In this document: one piece after another, positions 48,351-56,810 of the stretch | How the letters are laid out: the number at the start of each line of letters is the position of its first letter | How positions within the stretch are numbered: position 1 is the stretch's first letter | From: Crenobacter caeni | GTDB taxonomy: Bacteria; Pseudomonadota; Gammaproteobacteria; Burkholderiales; Chromobacteriaceae | DNA: 64,000 bases | Direction: 5' to 3' | Assembly (NCBI RefSeq): GCF_010435965.1 | Contig: NZ_JAAGAA010000001.1 | Span: 248,001-312,000, forward strand | The notes under the pieces: model-generated | Databases searched by the model: none | The model's input: only the letters and a program-made list of their open reading frames with translations | What the model was told of the DNA's origin: nothing | Translations under genes and position numbers: made by a program

Positions 48351-49385
48351 ATGATAGAAACCGACAACCTCAGCGGCGGCGCGCCCAAGCGCATCGTCAC
48401 CCAGCAATCCGTCTCCAGCCAGGAAGAGGCGCTCGAGCGCGCGCTGCGCCCCAAGCTGCTCGACGAGTACGTCGGGCAGAAGAAGGCGCGCGAGCAGCTG
48501 GAGATCTTCATCGAGGCGGCCAAGAAGCGCGGCGAGGCGCTCGACCACGTGTTGCTGTTCGGCCCGCCGGGCCTGGGCAAGACCACGCTCGCGCATATCG
48601 TCGCGCGCGAACTGGGGGTCAACCTCAGGCAGACCTCGGGGCCGGTGCTCGAGCGCGCCGGGGATCTGGCCGCACTGCTGACCAACCTCGAGCCGCACGA
48701 CGTGCTGTTCATCGACGAGATCCACCGGCTAAGCCCGGTGGTCGAGGAGATCCTCTACCCGGCGCTGGAGGACTACCAGATCGACATCATGATCGGCGAG
48801 GGTCCGGCGGCGCGTTCGGTGAAGATCGACCTGCCGCCGTTCACGCTGATCGGCGCGACCACCCGCGCCGGCATGCTGACCAACCCGCTGCGCGACCGCT
48901 TCGGCATCGTCGCGCGGCTGGAGTTTTACAGCGCAGAGGAACTCACCCGCATCGTCAGCCGCTCGGCGGGCCTCTTGGACGTCACCATGGGCGAGGACGG
49001 CGCGTTCGAGGTGGCCAGGCGTTCGCGCGGCACGCCGCGCATCGCCAACCGGCTGCTTCGGCGGGTACGCGATTACGCCGAGGTGCGCGCCGACGGCGTG
49101 GTCAGCGCACAGGTGGCCGACGCCGCGCTGGCGATGCTGGACGTCGACCCGGCTGGCCTCGACGTGATGGACCGCAAGCTGTTGCAGGCCATCCTCGAGA
49201 AGTTCGGCGGCGGGCCGGTCGGCCTCGACAACGTCGCCGCCGCGATCGGCGAGTCGACCGACACCATCGAGGACGTGATCGAGCCCTATTTGATCCAGCA
49301 GGGCTACCTGCAGCGCACGCCGCGCGGGCGGATGGCCACCGCGTTGGCATTTACTCACTTCGGCCTGCCGCTGAGGGAGGGCTGA
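48351..49385 (+). CDS. ruvB: Holliday junction branch-migration ATPase RuvB
   Basis: Motor of branch migration. It has 344 residues: [24 protein letters not shown], Walker [15 protein letters not shown], Walker [11 protein letters not shown], sensor 1 [20 protein letters not shown], and the arginine/sensor 2 region [20 protein letters not shown], with a C-terminal winged helix ([12 protein letters not shown]). It is separated from ruvA by the NYN gene and family A repeats. The amidotransferase gene begins 1 base after its stop. Confidence 0.98.
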   Translation: MIETDNLSGGAPKRIVTQQSVSSQEEALERALRPKLLDEYVGQKKAREQLEIFIEAAKKRGEALDHVLLFGPPGLGKTTLAHIVARELGVNLRQTSGPVLERAGDLAALLTNLEPHDVLFIDEIHRLSPVVEEILYPALEDYQIDIMIGEGPAARSVKIDLPPFTLIGATTRAGMLTNPLRDRFGIVARLEFYSAEELTRIVSRSAGLLDVTMGEDGAFEVARRSRGTPRIANRLLRRVRDYAEVRADGVVSAQVADAALAMLDVDPAGLDVMDRKLLQAILEKFGGGPVGLDNVAAAIGESTDTIEDVIEPYLIQQGYLQRTPRGRMATALAFTHFGLPLREG

Positions 49386-49386
49386 C

Positions 49387-50106
49387 ATGCAGCGGCTGAT
49401 CATCAAGACGGGTTCGGCCCTGCCTGCGCTGCGCGAGCAGCTCGGCGACTACGAGGACTGGATCGCCGCCGGGCTGGGGGAGGGCGGCTGGCGGGTGGTC
49501 GACGCGATGGTGGGCGAAGTGTTGCCACCGCCCGCCGCGGTCGCCGGCGTGGTCATCACCGGCTCGCCGGCGATGGTCAGCGACCGTGCGCCGTGGAGCG
49601 TGGCGCTGGCCGCCTGGCTAAGAGGCGCGCACGCGGCGCGCGTGCCGCTCTTGGGTATCTGCTACGGCCACCAGTTGCTGGCCGACGCGCTGGGTGGCGA
49701 GGTCGGCTACCACCCGGCCGGGCCGGAAGTCGGCTTTGCCCGCGTGAAGCTTACTGCCGCCGCCGGCGCCGACCCGCTGTTCGGCGGCCTGCCGGCGTCG
49801 TTCGACGCGGCGGTGATCCACTGGCAGAGCGTGCTGCGCCTGCCACCGGGGACGGTGCGCCTGGCCGGTAACGATTTCGAGCCCAACCACGCGTTCCGGC
49901 TCGGCGAGAGCGTCGGCGTGCAGTTCCACCCGGAATTCAGCGCCGCGGCGATCCGCGGCTACCTCGACTTGCTGGCAGAACGCCTCGCCGGCGAGGGGCT
50001 GGACGCCCGCAGCCTTGCTGCCTACCCGGACGACCTTACCGCCGCCGCCGGCTTGCTGCGCCGTTTCGCGGTGCGGGTGCGCGACGGCGTGGCGCGACCG
50101 GCGTAG
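49387..50106 (+). CDS. Class I glutamine amidotransferase-like protein
   Basis: A 239-residue protein of the GMP-synthase-type GATase domain. The nucleophile elbow is GICYGHQLLADALGG (Cys about 94), the oxyanion residues are in VITGSPAMVSD, and His/Glu are in VGVQFHPEFS. No synthetase domain is attached. Relatives may act on gamma-glutamyl compounds, but the acceptor is unknown. The gene starts one base after ruvB and probably shares its transcript. Confidence 0.9.
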   Translation: MQRLIIKTGSALPALREQLGDYEDWIAAGLGEGGWRVVDAMVGEVLPPPAAVAGVVITGSPAMVSDRAPWSVALAAWLRGAHAARVPLLGICYGHQLLADALGGEVGYHPAGPEVGFARVKLTAAAGADPLFGGLPASFDAAVIHWQSVLRLPPGTVRLAGNDFEPNHAFRLGESVGVQFHPEFSAAAIRGYLDLLAERLAGEGLDARSLAAYPDDLTAAAGLLRRFAVRVRDGVARPA

Positions 50107-50144
50107 AATTCCGTTGAGATTTTTAATTTGCTAGGGATAAACGT

Positions 50145-50534
50145 ATGTTTTATGCGCTACTCGGAGCGACCCTGCTGGTCGCCCTGCTGACCTCGCTTGC
50201 GACCGCCAAGTTCTTCGACGGCGCGGTCGGCAAGATCCTGTCGCGCATCGTGGGTGACGAGCTGGCCGACCCGTGGCGGCGTTACCTGCGTTTCGCGGTG
50301 ATGGTCGTCGGCGTGTCCGGCGGCGTGCGGCTGTGGGAGCTTGAAAAGTACGTGACCGCCAGCCGCGAGTCGGCCGCGCTCGAACTGAACGGCATGCGCT
50401 GGACGCTGGAAATCTACCGCACGCTGATCGAGACCCTGCAGTCGATCGCGTGGGTGATGCTGCTGTTTTTCCTTGCCGCGATGATCGCCTACGTGATCGT
50501 GCGCGCGATCGAGATGCGGCAGGACCATCGCTGA
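50145..50534 (+). CDS. Small inner-membrane protein of unknown function
   Basis: A 129-residue protein with hydrophobic segments at about 2-20, 49-63 and 98-121 (IAWVMLLFFLAAMIAYVIVRAIEM). The middle part is soluble and charged. No family is recognised. ATG 50145 has AGGGAT upstream. It is followed 23 bases later by a strong terminator, so it ends the ruv-distal transcript. Confidence 0.75.
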   Translation: MFYALLGATLLVALLTSLATAKFFDGAVGKILSRIVGDELADPWRRYLRFAVMVVGVSGGVRLWELEKYVTASRESAALELNGMRWTLEIYRTLIETLQSIAWVMLLFFLAAMIAYVIVRAIEMRQDHR

Positions 50535-50556
50535 GCAGATCCCGGCCATCCGGCAG

Positions 50557-50583
50557 GCGCCCCGCAAGCGGGGCGCTTTTTTT
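50557..50583 (+). terminator. Strong intrinsic terminator
   Basis: GCGCCCCGC-AA-GCGGGGCGC stem followed by seven T. It ends the transcript of the small membrane-protein gene. Confidence 0.95.
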
Positions 50584-50844
50584 GCGCGTTTAGCTTCGTT
50601 TTTATTCGATTATTGCGCGTTATTTTTCATTTTCGGCATTTAAGGCAAGTGTTGGGTGGGTAGCGTTCGAAGCGGCAACGGTTTTGGCACCATGGGCTAA
50701 ATGTTTGAAGAAAATATTATTCTAATGTAATTTGACGCTAATGTTTTGCTTCGGGCAGACTGGTTCCAATCCCGCCGCCCGGCGGGGCGTCCCACCAACA
50801 GGCCGGCCACTGCCGCCGGCCGGTACCTGTCCGAAAGGGATTGC
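50584..50844. other. abgT upstream region with AT-rich promoter and two leader hairpins
   Basis: The region is markedly AT-rich at 50585-50750, unlike its surroundings. After the promoter at 50705-50733 the predicted leader contains two stable hairpins: CCCGCCG/CGGCGGG (50771-50786) and GGCCGGC/GCCGGCC (50801-50821), the second ending about 24 bases before the start codon. No small ORF with a ribosome-binding site was seen. The hairpins may modulate translation; this is inference. Confidence 0.6.
50705..50733 (+). promoter_or_regulatory. Likely sigma-70 promoter of abgT
   Basis: TTGAAG (50705-50710), 17-base AT-rich spacer, TAATTT (50728-50733). The predicted start near 50740 gives a leader of about 105 nt. 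Confidence 0.5.
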
Positions 50845-52395
50845 ATGGAAGAAGTGATTCAACAGGCGGCGCCGCAGGCGCCGCGTGGCCTGGTCGACCG
50901 CATGCTCGATACCATCGAGCGCGTCGGCAACCGCCTGCCCGATCCGGTGACGCTGTTCATCGGCCTGACCCTGCTGGTGTTCGTCGGCAGTTACTTTGCC
51001 GCCGAGGCCGGCCTGTCCGCGCTCAAGCCCGGCAGCGGCGAAACCATCGTGCCGGTGTCGCTGATGAGCGCCGACGCGATCCGCGCGTGGATCGTCGACG
51101 CGCCCAGGCATTTCGCGCTGTTCCCGCCGCTGGCGACCGTGCTGGTCGCCATGCTCGGCGTCGGCGTCGCCGAGCGCAGCGGCCTGCTCGCCGCCTTGCT
51201 CGGCCGGCTGGTTGCCTGCTCGCCGCGCGTGCTGTTGACCCCGATCATCGTGTTCATCGGCGTGCTCTCCAACGTCGCGGCCGACGTCGGCTACGTGGTG
51301 GTGGTGCCGCTCTCCGCGATGCTGTTCGCCGCGTCCGGCCGCCACCCGATCGCGGGTCTCGCCGCCGCGTTCGCCGGCGTCTCCGGCGGCTTCTCGGCCA
51401 ACATCCTGCTCTCCACGCTCGATCCGATGCTCGCCGGCATTTCCGAAGCGGCCGCGCATATCGTCGACCCGGCGTACACGGTGAGCGCGGTGGCCAACTA
51501 CACCTTCATGGCCGCCTCCACCGTCACCGTCGCGCTGCTGGCGTGGTACGTGACCGACCGCGTGATCGAACCGCGCCTGCCGGCGTGGCGCGACCAGGGC
51601 GGCGAAGAAATGCAGCGCTGCTCGGCCTCCGAGGCGCGCGGCATGCGCTTTGCCGGCATCGCCTTCGCGGTGCTGCTGGGCCTGATCCTGTGGGCGACGC
51701 TGCCGGAAGGCGCGCTGCTGCGCAACCCCGAGACCGGCGGCTTCGTGCCTTCGCCCTTGATTAACGGCGTGGTGATCCTGATCATGCTGGTGTTCCTGAT
51801 CCCGGGCATCGCCTACGGCGTCGGCACCCGCACCTACAAGAGTGACCGCGACGTCGCCCGCGCCATGTCGCAGAGCATGTCGGACATGGGCTACTATCTG
51901 GTGCTGGCGTTTTTCGCCGCGCAGTTCATCGCGCTGTTCGCCGACAGCAAGCTCGGCCTGATCCTCGCGATCAACGGCGCCGAGGCGTTGCAGGCGCTGG
52001 GCCTGTCCGGCCTGCCGCTTCTGCTGCTGTTCGTGCTGCTGACCGGCTTCATCAACCTGTTCATCGGCTCGGCGTCGGCCAAGTGGGCGCTGCTCGCGCC
52101 CATCTTCGTGCCGATGCTGATGCTGACTGGCTTCTCGCCGGAGGCGACCCAGCTCGCGTACCGCATCGGCGACTCGGTGACCAACATCATCACCCCGCTG
52201 ATGGTGTACTTCCCGATGGTGCTGGTGATGGCCAAGCGTTACCTGCCCGAATATGGCCTGGGTAACCTGATCGCGCTGATGCTGCCCTACTCGGTGGTGT
52301 TCATGGTCGGCTGGAGCGTGATGCTTGCGGCGTGGCTGGCGTTGGGCCTGCCGATCGGCCCGGGCGTCTCGACTTTCCTGCCGGTCGCCGGCTGA
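50845..52395 (+). CDS. abgT: AbgT/MtrF-family transporter
   Basis: A 516-residue inner-membrane transporter of the AbgT family, whose members import p-aminobenzoyl-glutamate or export sulfonamides (Neisseria MtrF, Alcanivorax YdaH). About nine to ten membrane segments. Family blocks are DRMLDTIERVGNRLPDPVTLF, VLSNVAADVGYVVVVPLSAMLF, GFSANILLSTLDPMLAGISE, INLFIGSASAKWALLAPIFVPM, and RIGDSVTNIITPLMVYFPMVL. ATG 50845 has AAGGGA upstream. No mtrCDE efflux genes are adjacent. Confidence 0.93.
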   Translation: MEEVIQQAAPQAPRGLVDRMLDTIERVGNRLPDPVTLFIGLTLLVFVGSYFAAEAGLSALKPGSGETIVPVSLMSADAIRAWIVDAPRHFALFPPLATVLVAMLGVGVAERSGLLAALLGRLVACSPRVLLTPIIVFIGVLSNVAADVGYVVVVPLSAMLFAASGRHPIAGLAAAFAGVSGGFSANILLSTLDPMLAGISEAAAHIVDPAYTVSAVANYTFMAASTVTVALLAWYVTDRVIEPRLPAWRDQGGEEMQRCSASEARGMRFAGIAFAVLLGLILWATLPEGALLRNPETGGFVPSPLINGVVILIMLVFLIPGIAYGVGTRTYKSDRDVARAMSQSMSDMGYYLVLAFFAAQFIALFADSKLGLILAINGAEALQALGLSGLPLLLLFVLLTGFINLFIGSASAKWALLAPIFVPMLMLTGFSPEATQLAYRIGDSVTNIITPLMVYFPMVLVMAKRYLPEYGLGNLIALMLPYSVVFMVGWSVMLAAWLALGLPIGPGVSTFLPVAG

Positions 52396-52410
52396 CCGGC
52401 CCTCTCCCTG

Positions 52411-52507
52411 CCCTCACCACCAACCCCTCTCCCGCAAGCGGGCGAGGGGAGTGCGAGATCCTTCTCCCGCTTGCGGGAGAAGGTGGCGCGCAGCGCCGGA
52501 TGAGGGC
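52411..52507 (+). repeat. Dispersed repeat family B, copy 1
   Basis: Contains CCCTCACC..., a hairpin CTCTCCCGC-AA-GCGGGCGAG, a second hairpin CCTTCTCCCGC-TT-GCGGGAGAAGG, then GGCGCGCAGCGCC-GGATGAGGG. It is in the gap after abgT and ends about 16 bases from the stop codon of the DUF559 gene. Confidence 0.9.
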
Positions 52508-52522
52508 CGCCGGACGAGGGCG

Positions 52523-52852
52523 CTATGCCTGCAGTTGCCGCAGGATATCGGCGAGCACGTCATCGGTGCGCGTCAGGATGTCGTGGTTCCAGTAATGCAG
52601 CACGCGCAGGCCGCAAGCCTGCAAAGCTAGGTCTCGGTGCAAATCGGCTGCGTCGCCGTGCTGGCTGCCGTCCGCCTCGACGGCGAGCCTTTTTTCGAGA
52701 CAGATGAAGTCGATGATGTAGCCGGCCACCGGGTACTGGCGGCGGAACTTGTGGCCGCCCAGCCTGCGGTCACGCAGGTGTAGCCATAGCAGGCGTTCGG
52801 CGTCGGTCTGCTGGGCACGCAGGGCGCGCGCCAGTGGGGTCAGGCGGGACAT
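52523..52852 (-). CDS. DUF559 endonuclease-domain protein
   Basis: A 109-residue protein of the DUF559 (Vsr/restriction-endonuclease-like) family. The start LTPLARALRAQQTDAERLLWLHLRDRRLGGHKFRRQYPVAGYIIDFICLEKRLAVEADGSQH is shown in parts by QTDAERLLWLHLRDRRLGG, FRRQYPVAGYIIDFIC and LAVEADGSQH, which contain the D-ExE/Q-like residues expected for a PD-(D/E)XK-type fold. ATG 52852 fits the family start; an in-frame ATG 9 codons upstream is possible. Both sides of the gene are directly bounded by same-orientation copies of repeat family B. The biological role is unknown. Confidence 0.88.
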   Translation of the reverse strand: MSRLTPLARALRAQQTDAERLLWLHLRDRRLGGHKFRRQYPVAGYIIDFICLEKRLAVEADGSQHGDAADLHRDLALQACGLRVLHYWNHDILTRTDDVLADILRQLQA

Positions 52853-52901
52853 GGTTTGGGCCGTCGTGGACAACTGCATTGACCGTAGCAGCTGGCGTGC
52901 C

Positions 52902-53010
52902 GGCCCTCACCTCGCCCTCACCCCCGGCCCCTCTCCCGCAAGCGGGCGAGGGGAGGGCCGTGATCCTTCTCCCTTCGGGAGAAGGTGGCGCGTAGCGCCG
53001 GATGAGGGCT
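52902..53010 (+). repeat. Dispersed repeat family B, copy 2
   Basis: Same arrangement and orientation as copy 1: CCCTCACC units, hairpin CTCTCCCGC-AA-GCGGGCGAG, hairpin CTTCTCCC-TT-CGGGAGAAG, then GGCGCGTAGCGCC-GGATGAGGG. Its last bases touch the stop codon of the downstream (leftward) binding-protein gene at 53009-53011. Confidence 0.9.
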
Positions 53011-54082
53011 AGCCGCCTACCTTCACCTGCGACCACACGCGGTTCAGTTCGCGGCGCGACTTCACGTCGAGGTCCTTCAGCGGGATGTAGCGGCCCTTGG
53101 CCGGGTCGAGCGTGATCACCGGGTTCGCCTTGATCGCGGGCAAGAAGTGGGCGCGGGCGGTGGTGACCGGGTTGGTCGCGCCGATCTGGTTGGAGATCTC
53201 CGCCGCGTTCTTGCCGTCGAGCATGAAGTCGATGAACTTGTGCGCGAGGTCCGGGCGCGCGGCGCTCTTGAGGATGGTCATGTTGTCGACCGCCAGGATG
53301 TTGCCTTCCTTCTGCGGCTGGTAAGCCAGTGCGAACGGACGCTTGGCCTTCTTGGCGTCCTGCTGCGCTTGAAAGAGGTCGTTCGAGTAGCCGTGGGCGA
53401 CCCAGATGTTGCCGACGGTCAGCTCCTTGATGTAGCTCTGGTTGTTGAACGCGGCCCAGTAGGGCTTGGCCTTCTTGATCACGTCGGCAGCGGCCTTGAG
53501 GTCGGCACTGTTGGTGCTGTTGGGGTCTTTACCCAGGTACATCAGCGCGGCGGACATCAGCTCGCGCTGGCTGTCGAGCACCGTCACCTTGCCCTTGATC
53601 TTGGCGAGCACCGCCGGATCGAAGACCAGTGCCCAGCTGTTCGCCTTGTCCAGCACGCCGGCCTTTTTCAGCGCGGTCTCGTTGTAGCCCAGCAGCGTCA
53701 GCGTCACCACGGTCGGCGCGGCGTACTGGTTGCCCGGGTCGAACGGCGCGTTGATCTTCAGGTAGCCCGCGTCGAGGTGCTTCCAGTTGGGCACCTTGCG
53801 CTTGTCGATCGGCTGCAGCTTGCCCTGCTTGAGCAGGGTGTTCACGGCGAAGGCGGTCGGGAACACCATGTCGTAGCCCTTGGCGCCGGCGGAGAGCTTG
53901 GCGAGCATTTCCTCGTTGTCGCCGTAGTAGTCCTGCACCAGCTTGCACTTGCAGTACGCCTCGAAGCGCTTGGCCGTCTCGGCCGACAGCGCGTTGTTCC
54001 AGTTGTAGATGTGCAGGACGTCCTGTGCGCTCGCAGCGCCTGCGGACAGTGCCAGAAGAGCCGAGATGGCCAACCGTTTCAT
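53009..54082 (-). CDS. Periplasmic polyamine-type ABC transporter binding protein
   Basis: A 357-residue solute-binding protein of the PotD/PotF family with a signal peptide (about 1-19). The mature N-terminus DVLHIYNWNNALSAETAKRFEAYCKCKLVQDYYGDNEEMLAKL is typical in sections IYNWNN and DYYGDNEEMLAKL, as are YDMVFPTAFAVNTLLKQGKL and NYLAVDNMTILK-like ILAVDNMTILK. The ligand may be putrescine or spermidine. No ATPase or permease genes are adjacent in the window, so it is an orphan binding protein. ATG 54082 starts the signal peptide. Confidence 0.88.
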   Translation of the reverse strand: MKRLAISALLALSAGAASAQDVLHIYNWNNALSAETAKRFEAYCKCKLVQDYYGDNEEMLAKLSAGAKGYDMVFPTAFAVNTLLKQGKLQPIDKRKVPNWKHLDAGYLKINAPFDPGNQYAAPTVVTLTLLGYNETALKKAGVLDKANSWALVFDPAVLAKIKGKVTVLDSQRELMSAALMYLGKDPNSTNSADLKAAADVIKKAKPYWAAFNNQSYIKELTVGNIWVAHGYSNDLFQAQQDAKKAKRPFALAYQPQKEGNILAVDNMTILKSAARPDLAHKFIDFMLDGKNAAEISNQIGATNPVTTARAHFLPAIKANPVITLDPAKGRYIPLKDLDVKSRRELNRVWSQVKVGG

Positions 54083-54258
54083 ACCGTGAAGTCCTCTTTC
54101 CGAGTCGTTTGAAAAACAAAATCCCTGCACCGCAGGCGCGGGCAGGGAGCGAGTCAGGTGCCGGCCATGCGCCGGCCGGGCCGTGGCGGCTCGATCGGGT
54201 GCAGGCAGGCGTTAGCCGCGGGGCGCTGGCCGTCGCGGCGGGTCAGGTGGTGCGTCAT

Positions 54259-55377
54259 TCAGAGCGAAACCATATTGTCGCGGTGGATCAGCTCGGGCTC
54301 GACCAGATAGCCCAAGATGCCCTCGATGTCGCGGGTCGGGCGGCGCATGATCAGGCGCGCCTCTTCCGAGCCGTAGTTGGCGAGCCCGCGCGCGACTTCG
54401 GCGCCGTTGTCGTCGACGCAGGCGACCACGTCGCCGCGCAGGAAACGCCCGTCGACGCGGGTGACGCCGACCGGCAGCAGGCTGGTGCCGCGTTCGCGCA
54501 GCGCGCGCGCCGCGCCTTCGTCCACCGTCAGCGTGCCGGCCAGCTGCAGGTGGTCGGCCATCCACTGCTTGCGTGCGGCCATGCGGGTGGTCGGTGCGGT
54601 CAGCTGGGTGCCGATCGCCTCGCCGTCGGCCAGGCGCGACAGTACCTGCGCCTCGCGCCCGCAGGCGATCACCGTGCTCGCGCCTGAGCGTGCGGCGCGC
54701 CGTGCGGCGAGCACCTTGGTCAGCATGCCGCCGGTGCCGACGCTGGAGCCGGCGCCGCCGGCCATCTCTTCCAGCGCGGGGTCGCCCGCCTCGGCCTCGT
54801 GCACGAAGCGCGCGTCCGGGTGCTTGCGCGGGTCGGCGGTGTAGAGGCCTTGCTGGTCGGTCAGGATCAGCAGCGCGTCGGCCTCGATCAGATTGGTCAC
54901 CAGCGCGCCCAGCGTGTCGTTGTCGCCGAAGCGGATCTCGGCGGTGACCACCGTGTCGTTCTCGTTGATGATCGGCACCACGCCCAGCGCGAGCAGGGTG
55001 GCAAGCGTGGTACGCGCGTTCAGGTAGCGGGTGCGGTCGGCCAGGTCTTCATGGGTGAGTAGCACCTGCGCGGTGCGGATGCCGTGCTCACCGAAAGCGT
55101 GCTCGTACGCTTCGCACAGCCCCATCTGGCCGACAGCCGCCGCCGCCTGCAATTCGTGCACCGCCTTCGGCCGTTTGGCCCAGCCCAGGCGCTGGCAACC
55201 CTCGGCGATCGCGCCGCTGGAGACCAGCAACACCTGCTTGCCGCGGCGCTTGAGTTCGGCGATCTCGCCGGCCCAGCGCGCGAGCGCGCCGTGGTCGAGG
55301 CCGCGGCCGTCGTTGGTGACCAGGCTGGAGCCGACCTTGATGACCAGACGGTCGGCGGTGTGGATGGCGGATTGCAT
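54259..55377 (-). CDS. proB: Glutamate 5-kinase
   Basis: First step of proline biosynthesis. It has 372 residues: amino-acid-kinase domain ([78 protein letters not shown]) and a C-terminal PUA domain (about 285-372). ATG 55377 opens [16 protein letters not shown]. The usual upstream obgE is absent; here a PilZ-like gene precedes it. Confidence 0.97.
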   Translation of the reverse strand: MQSAIHTADRLVIKVGSSLVTNDGRGLDHGALARWAGEIAELKRRGKQVLLVSSGAIAEGCQRLGWAKRPKAVHELQAAAAVGQMGLCEAYEHAFGEHGIRTAQVLLTHEDLADRTRYLNARTTLATLLALGVVPIINENDTVVTAEIRFGDNDTLGALVTNLIEADALLILTDQQGLYTADPRKHPDARFVHEAEAGDPALEEMAGGAGSSVGTGGMLTKVLAARRAARSGASTVIACGREAQVLSRLADGEAIGTQLTAPTTRMAARKQWMADHLQLAGTLTVDEGAARALRERGTSLLPVGVTRVDGRFLRGDVVACVDDNGAEVARGLANYGSEEARLIMRRPTRDIEGILGYLVEPELIHRDNMVSL

Positions 55378-55445
55378 GGGGTGGACGACCGCTTGTGTGC
55401 AAAGCGCAAAGTTTACCCAAAAAAGCGGGGGGCGGGCAGCACCGG

Positions 55446-56804
55446 CTAAGCGCCTGCGCGGTGTTCGATCAGCTGGTAGAGCGGCGTCTGCCGCGCGACG
55501 CGCAGCGGGTAGGCGCGCGCGCGCACGCCGTGGCCGACCAAGAGGCACGGCGCGAGGCGGTTGAACACTCGCCCGGCGAGCAGCACCAGCGGCGGATGCT
55601 GAGGGTGCTCGAGCGAGAGCGCGAGCTGCGAGCGGCCGCTCTTCGGCTCGACCACCATCAGCGGCTCGACGCGGCGCGCGACGATCTCCAGGCCGACGCG
55701 GGTGTCCATGTCGTCGCCGTAACGCACCCAGCGCACCAGCGCGCCCTGCCAGTTTTGCCCGCGCGCGCGCCACAGCACGAATTCGCCGGCACGCAGCGCG
55801 TGGCCCGGTGCGCTGCCGGCGAGCGACAGGCCGCTGCCGCTCAGGTCGACCACCGTCAGGTTGACTGGTGAGGCCGGCGCCGGCCGCTGCAGCAGCCGCG
55901 CGCGGTGTTCGAGTTCTTCCTCGTCGTGGCCGGTATCCGGGAAGTGCCAGCGCCCGCCGTTGGCAAGGTGCCAGCAGGCAGCGAGCCCGGCGACCAGCTC
56001 GACGCTGCCGCGCCCCCTCTCGCGCACCTCGCGGCGCATCGGCCGGCTGCGCAGGTCGGTCAGCAGCGTCTGGTAGAGTTCGGCGTCGTCCTGCGCGTCG
56101 GCCGTGCCCTCGCGGGCCAGGCTCAGCGAGCGCTCGCGCAGCCAGTCGGCCAGCGCCGCGGTGTCGAGCAGCGGGGGCGTGCCCGGCATGAGGCCCAACA
56201 GCGGCGAGACCTGCACCGCTAGCGCGGCGAGCTTGTGCTGCTGCGCGGGCGAGAGGCGCTGGGTGTCGACCATGCCGATCAGGCGCAGCGCCTTGTAGGC
56301 GAGCGCGTCCGCGTCGACGTTCAGCTCCCCGGCGAGCCGATGCAGCGCGTGCGCGTTGTCCCAAAAGTCGTCCGGCAGCGGGTGGTAACCGGTGAGGTGG
56401 GCGAGCGCGACGTCCTGCATCGCCAGCTGCGCGGTGCCGATCACATGTGATGCGCGCGTGCTGTCGTGCGCGCGCAGCGCCTCGTCCACCGCGCGGAGCA
56501 ACACGGCGAGCCGCCCCTGCGCGAGCCGCCTGGCGAGCCACGCCGCCTCGCGGGCGCGCGGCGCGGTCGAGAGTTCGCGCAGGCGCAGCTCGCCCTGCAG
56601 CCATTCGGCCGCCTGCGCGCACGCGTCCTGCAGCGCGGCGTAACGGTTCAGCCGCTCAACCGGCGGCAGCGGCGCCGCGGCCAGCGTCTCCAAAAGGCCG
56701 GGCAGCGTGCGCGAGAGCACCGCCGGCGGCGAGCGCAACGCGTCGTCGCACTGCAGCGCGAAGTCGGGCGGAGTGGCGGACAGCAGGGCAGGGAGCAGCA
56801 GCAT
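55446..56804 (-). CDS. PilZ-like C-terminal domain protein of unknown function
   Basis: A 452-residue, mostly helical, Ala/Leu/Arg-rich protein. The C-terminal 140 residues look like a PilZ fold: an RLLQR segment (RxxxR) near 307-313 followed by [11 protein letters not shown], which fits the (D/N)xSxxG motif for cyclic di-GMP binding, then [33 protein letters not shown]. The N-terminal 300 residues are helical repeats without a recognised domain. It begins 6 bases after the bioA stop. Cyclic di-GMP binding is inference. Confidence 0.75.
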   Translation of the reverse strand: MLLLPALLSATPPDFALQCDDALRSPPAVLSRTLPGLLETLAAAPLPPVERLNRYAALQDACAQAAEWLQGELRLRELSTAPRAREAAWLARRLAQGRLAVLLRAVDEALRAHDSTRASHVIGTAQLAMQDVALAHLTGYHPLPDDFWDNAHALHRLAGELNVDADALAYKALRLIGMVDTQRLSPAQQHKLAALAVQVSPLLGLMPGTPPLLDTAALADWLRERSLSLAREGTADAQDDAELYQTLLTDLRSRPMRREVRERGRGSVELVAGLAACWHLANGGRWHFPDTGHDEEELEHRARLLQRPAPASPVNLTVVDLSGSGLSLAGSAPGHALRAGEFVLWRARGQNWQGALVRWVRYGDDMDTRVGLEIVARRVEPLMVVEPKSGRSQLALSLEHPQHPPLVLLAGRVFNRLAPCLLVGHGVRARAYPLRVARQTPLYQLIEHRAGA

Positions 56805-56810
56805 GCGGGT

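Noticed and set aside
50114-50141. Promoter-like TTGAGA...GATAAA before the small membrane-protein gene
   Set aside because: The -10 box would be only 3 bases before the start codon, so transcription would begin inside the gene; the AGGGAT is more likely the ribosome-binding site.
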